Position numbers and translations under genes: made by a program
The notes under the pieces: model-generated
Databases searched by the model: none
Told to the model about the DNA's origin: nothing
What the model saw: the letters and a program-made list of their open reading frames with translations, nothing else
Virus record (IMG/VR): IMGVR_UViG_3300005589_000095
Span: 1-25,675 of that record
Length of the DNA: 25,675 bases
Strand: one strand, 5' to 3'
From: a virus
Part shown: one piece after another, positions 25,118 through 25,675 of the stretch
How the letters are laid out: each line of letters opens with the position of its first letter
Numbering within the stretch: position 1 is the stretch's first letter

Positions 25118-25492
25118 ATGAACAAAGCACTCTTACTTATCGTGATGGTCGTCTTGGTCCTGTTTACCAAGTTCGCCCTCGGTGATGACGTCAACCGGAT
25201 GCGGCTCACCATGAACGTAGCCGGTCTGGCGAAGCATGAGGCAGCGCTCAGCTATGAGATGCCGCCCAGTATGCCGGCGAGCCTGTACCACGGTGCGGCA
25301 GAGTGCCTGCCCAAAATGAAGGTCTACCTAAATCCGGACACGGACAAGGAGTTCCTTCACAGCGAGGTCATCCCTCACGAGGTAGCACACCTCGTGATAT
25401 GCGCTAAATACGGGCACATAGGTGAGGACCCCCATGGGCGCGAATACCGGAAGGTCCTCAAGAAGTTACTCAACGACCTGAAGAGCCATTAA
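25118..25492 (+). CDS. SprT-like zinc metallopeptidase with N-terminal signal or anchor, 124 aa
   Basis: I take ATG 25118, which lies 6 bases past the -10; an ATG at 25040 lies upstream of the promoter and inside the previous gene. The first 22 residues (KALLLIVMVVLVLFTKFALG) are a signal peptide or single membrane helix, which is unusual for this family. The catalytic motif HEVAH (87-91) and a third ligand in DPHGREYRKVLKKL (H106) fit a SprT-like zincin. The rest of a SprT domain, including the zinc ribbon, is missing. It may cleave envelope proteins or act as an exclusion factor; function unproven. Confidence 0.8.
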   Translation: MNKALLLIVMVVLVLFTKFALGDDVNRMRLTMNVAGLAKHEAALSYEMPPSMPASLYHGAAECLPKMKVYLNPDTDKEFLHSEVIPHEVAHLVICAKYGHIGEDPHGREYRKVLKKLLNDLKSH

Positions 25493-25501
25493 GGAGGTGC
25501 T

Positions 25502-25675
25502 ATGAGCGGTCAATTAGAAGAAATCTCGAGAGAGAAGGCAAAGGAGCTGAGGGATATCGGCTTCGGGCATTTGGTCGAAAAAAAGACCGAGGTCCGGTTT
25601 TACGTCCGAACAGCCAACGGCAACGCCATGGTTAAGAAAGGCGCCACCACCGGTGTCAAACGACCGAAGGCGGAG
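25502..25675 (+). CDS. Hypothetical protein, cut by the window edge
   Basis: ATG 25502 follows TAAGGAGGTGCT, a strong ribosome site 9 bases after the previous stop. The first 58 residues run MSGQLEEISREKAKELRDIG, then FGHLVEKKTEVRFYVRTANG and a basic stretch (KKGATTGVKRPKAE), and continue off the right end. A helix followed by two strands is suggested. Not recognised. It is cotranscribed with the SprT-like gene. Confidence 0.65.
   Translation, partial: MSGQLEEISREKAKELRDIGFGHLVEKKTEVRFYVRTANGNAMVKKGATTGVKRPKAE

Overview
This window reads as a slice of a tailed double-stranded DNA phage genome (or prophage). Evidence is the small and large terminase subunits, a beta-helix tail protein, a polysaccharide-deacetylase-like tail protein, a RecT/YqaJ-type recombination pair, a RusA-like resolvase and an HNH nuclease, all packed among many very small genes with 1-14 base overlaps. 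Promoters are close to the sigma70 consensus and ribosome sites close to AGGAGG, which suggests a bacterial host of the proteobacterial type, probably a gammaproteobacterium. That host guess is inference only. No integrase is visible.

Layout. 1-2707 (minus strand): virion or host-interaction genes, including a 446-residue Ser/Thr/Ala-rich protein whose reading frame is preceded in frame by a TAG codon, plus a small two-helix membrane protein. 2708-4225: about 1.5 kb with no believable gene, dense in hairpins, containing a tRNA-like gene and preceded by a near-perfect promoter; I read it as one giant structured non-coding RNA. 4250-5658 (minus): a small operon headed by an HTH-like protein. 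5709-11163 (minus): terL, three tail genes, a small gene and terS. 11302-16003 (minus): replication-type genes, a small HD (p)ppGpp-hydrolase-like protein and many small unknown proteins. 16077-16461: a non-coding divergent region with a candidate small RNA. 16535-20741 (plus): small early genes, including a cysteine-protease-like protein, a DnaJ-type zinc-finger protein and a DUF2958-like protein. 20802-22664 (minus): RusA-like, HNH and two unknown genes. 22765-25675 (plus): recT, a YqaJ-like exonuclease, a coiled-coil protein, a SprT-like metallopeptidase and one cut-off gene.

Regulation is the main result. Twelve promoters carry the same 13-base inverted repeat (consensus TCCAGnnnCTGGA) inside or at the edge of the -35/-10 spacer, so nearly every operon here, and the giant RNA, looks controlled by one DNA-binding protein. 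In six of them the transcript would also begin with a hairpin whose stem changes with compensating bases while its six-base loop stays (A/G)ATGGG. The ATG in that loop can open a tiny reading frame leading to the first gene. Three other promoters sit so close to the ATG that their mRNAs should be leaderless. Together these form a compact, apparently uncatalogued control system.
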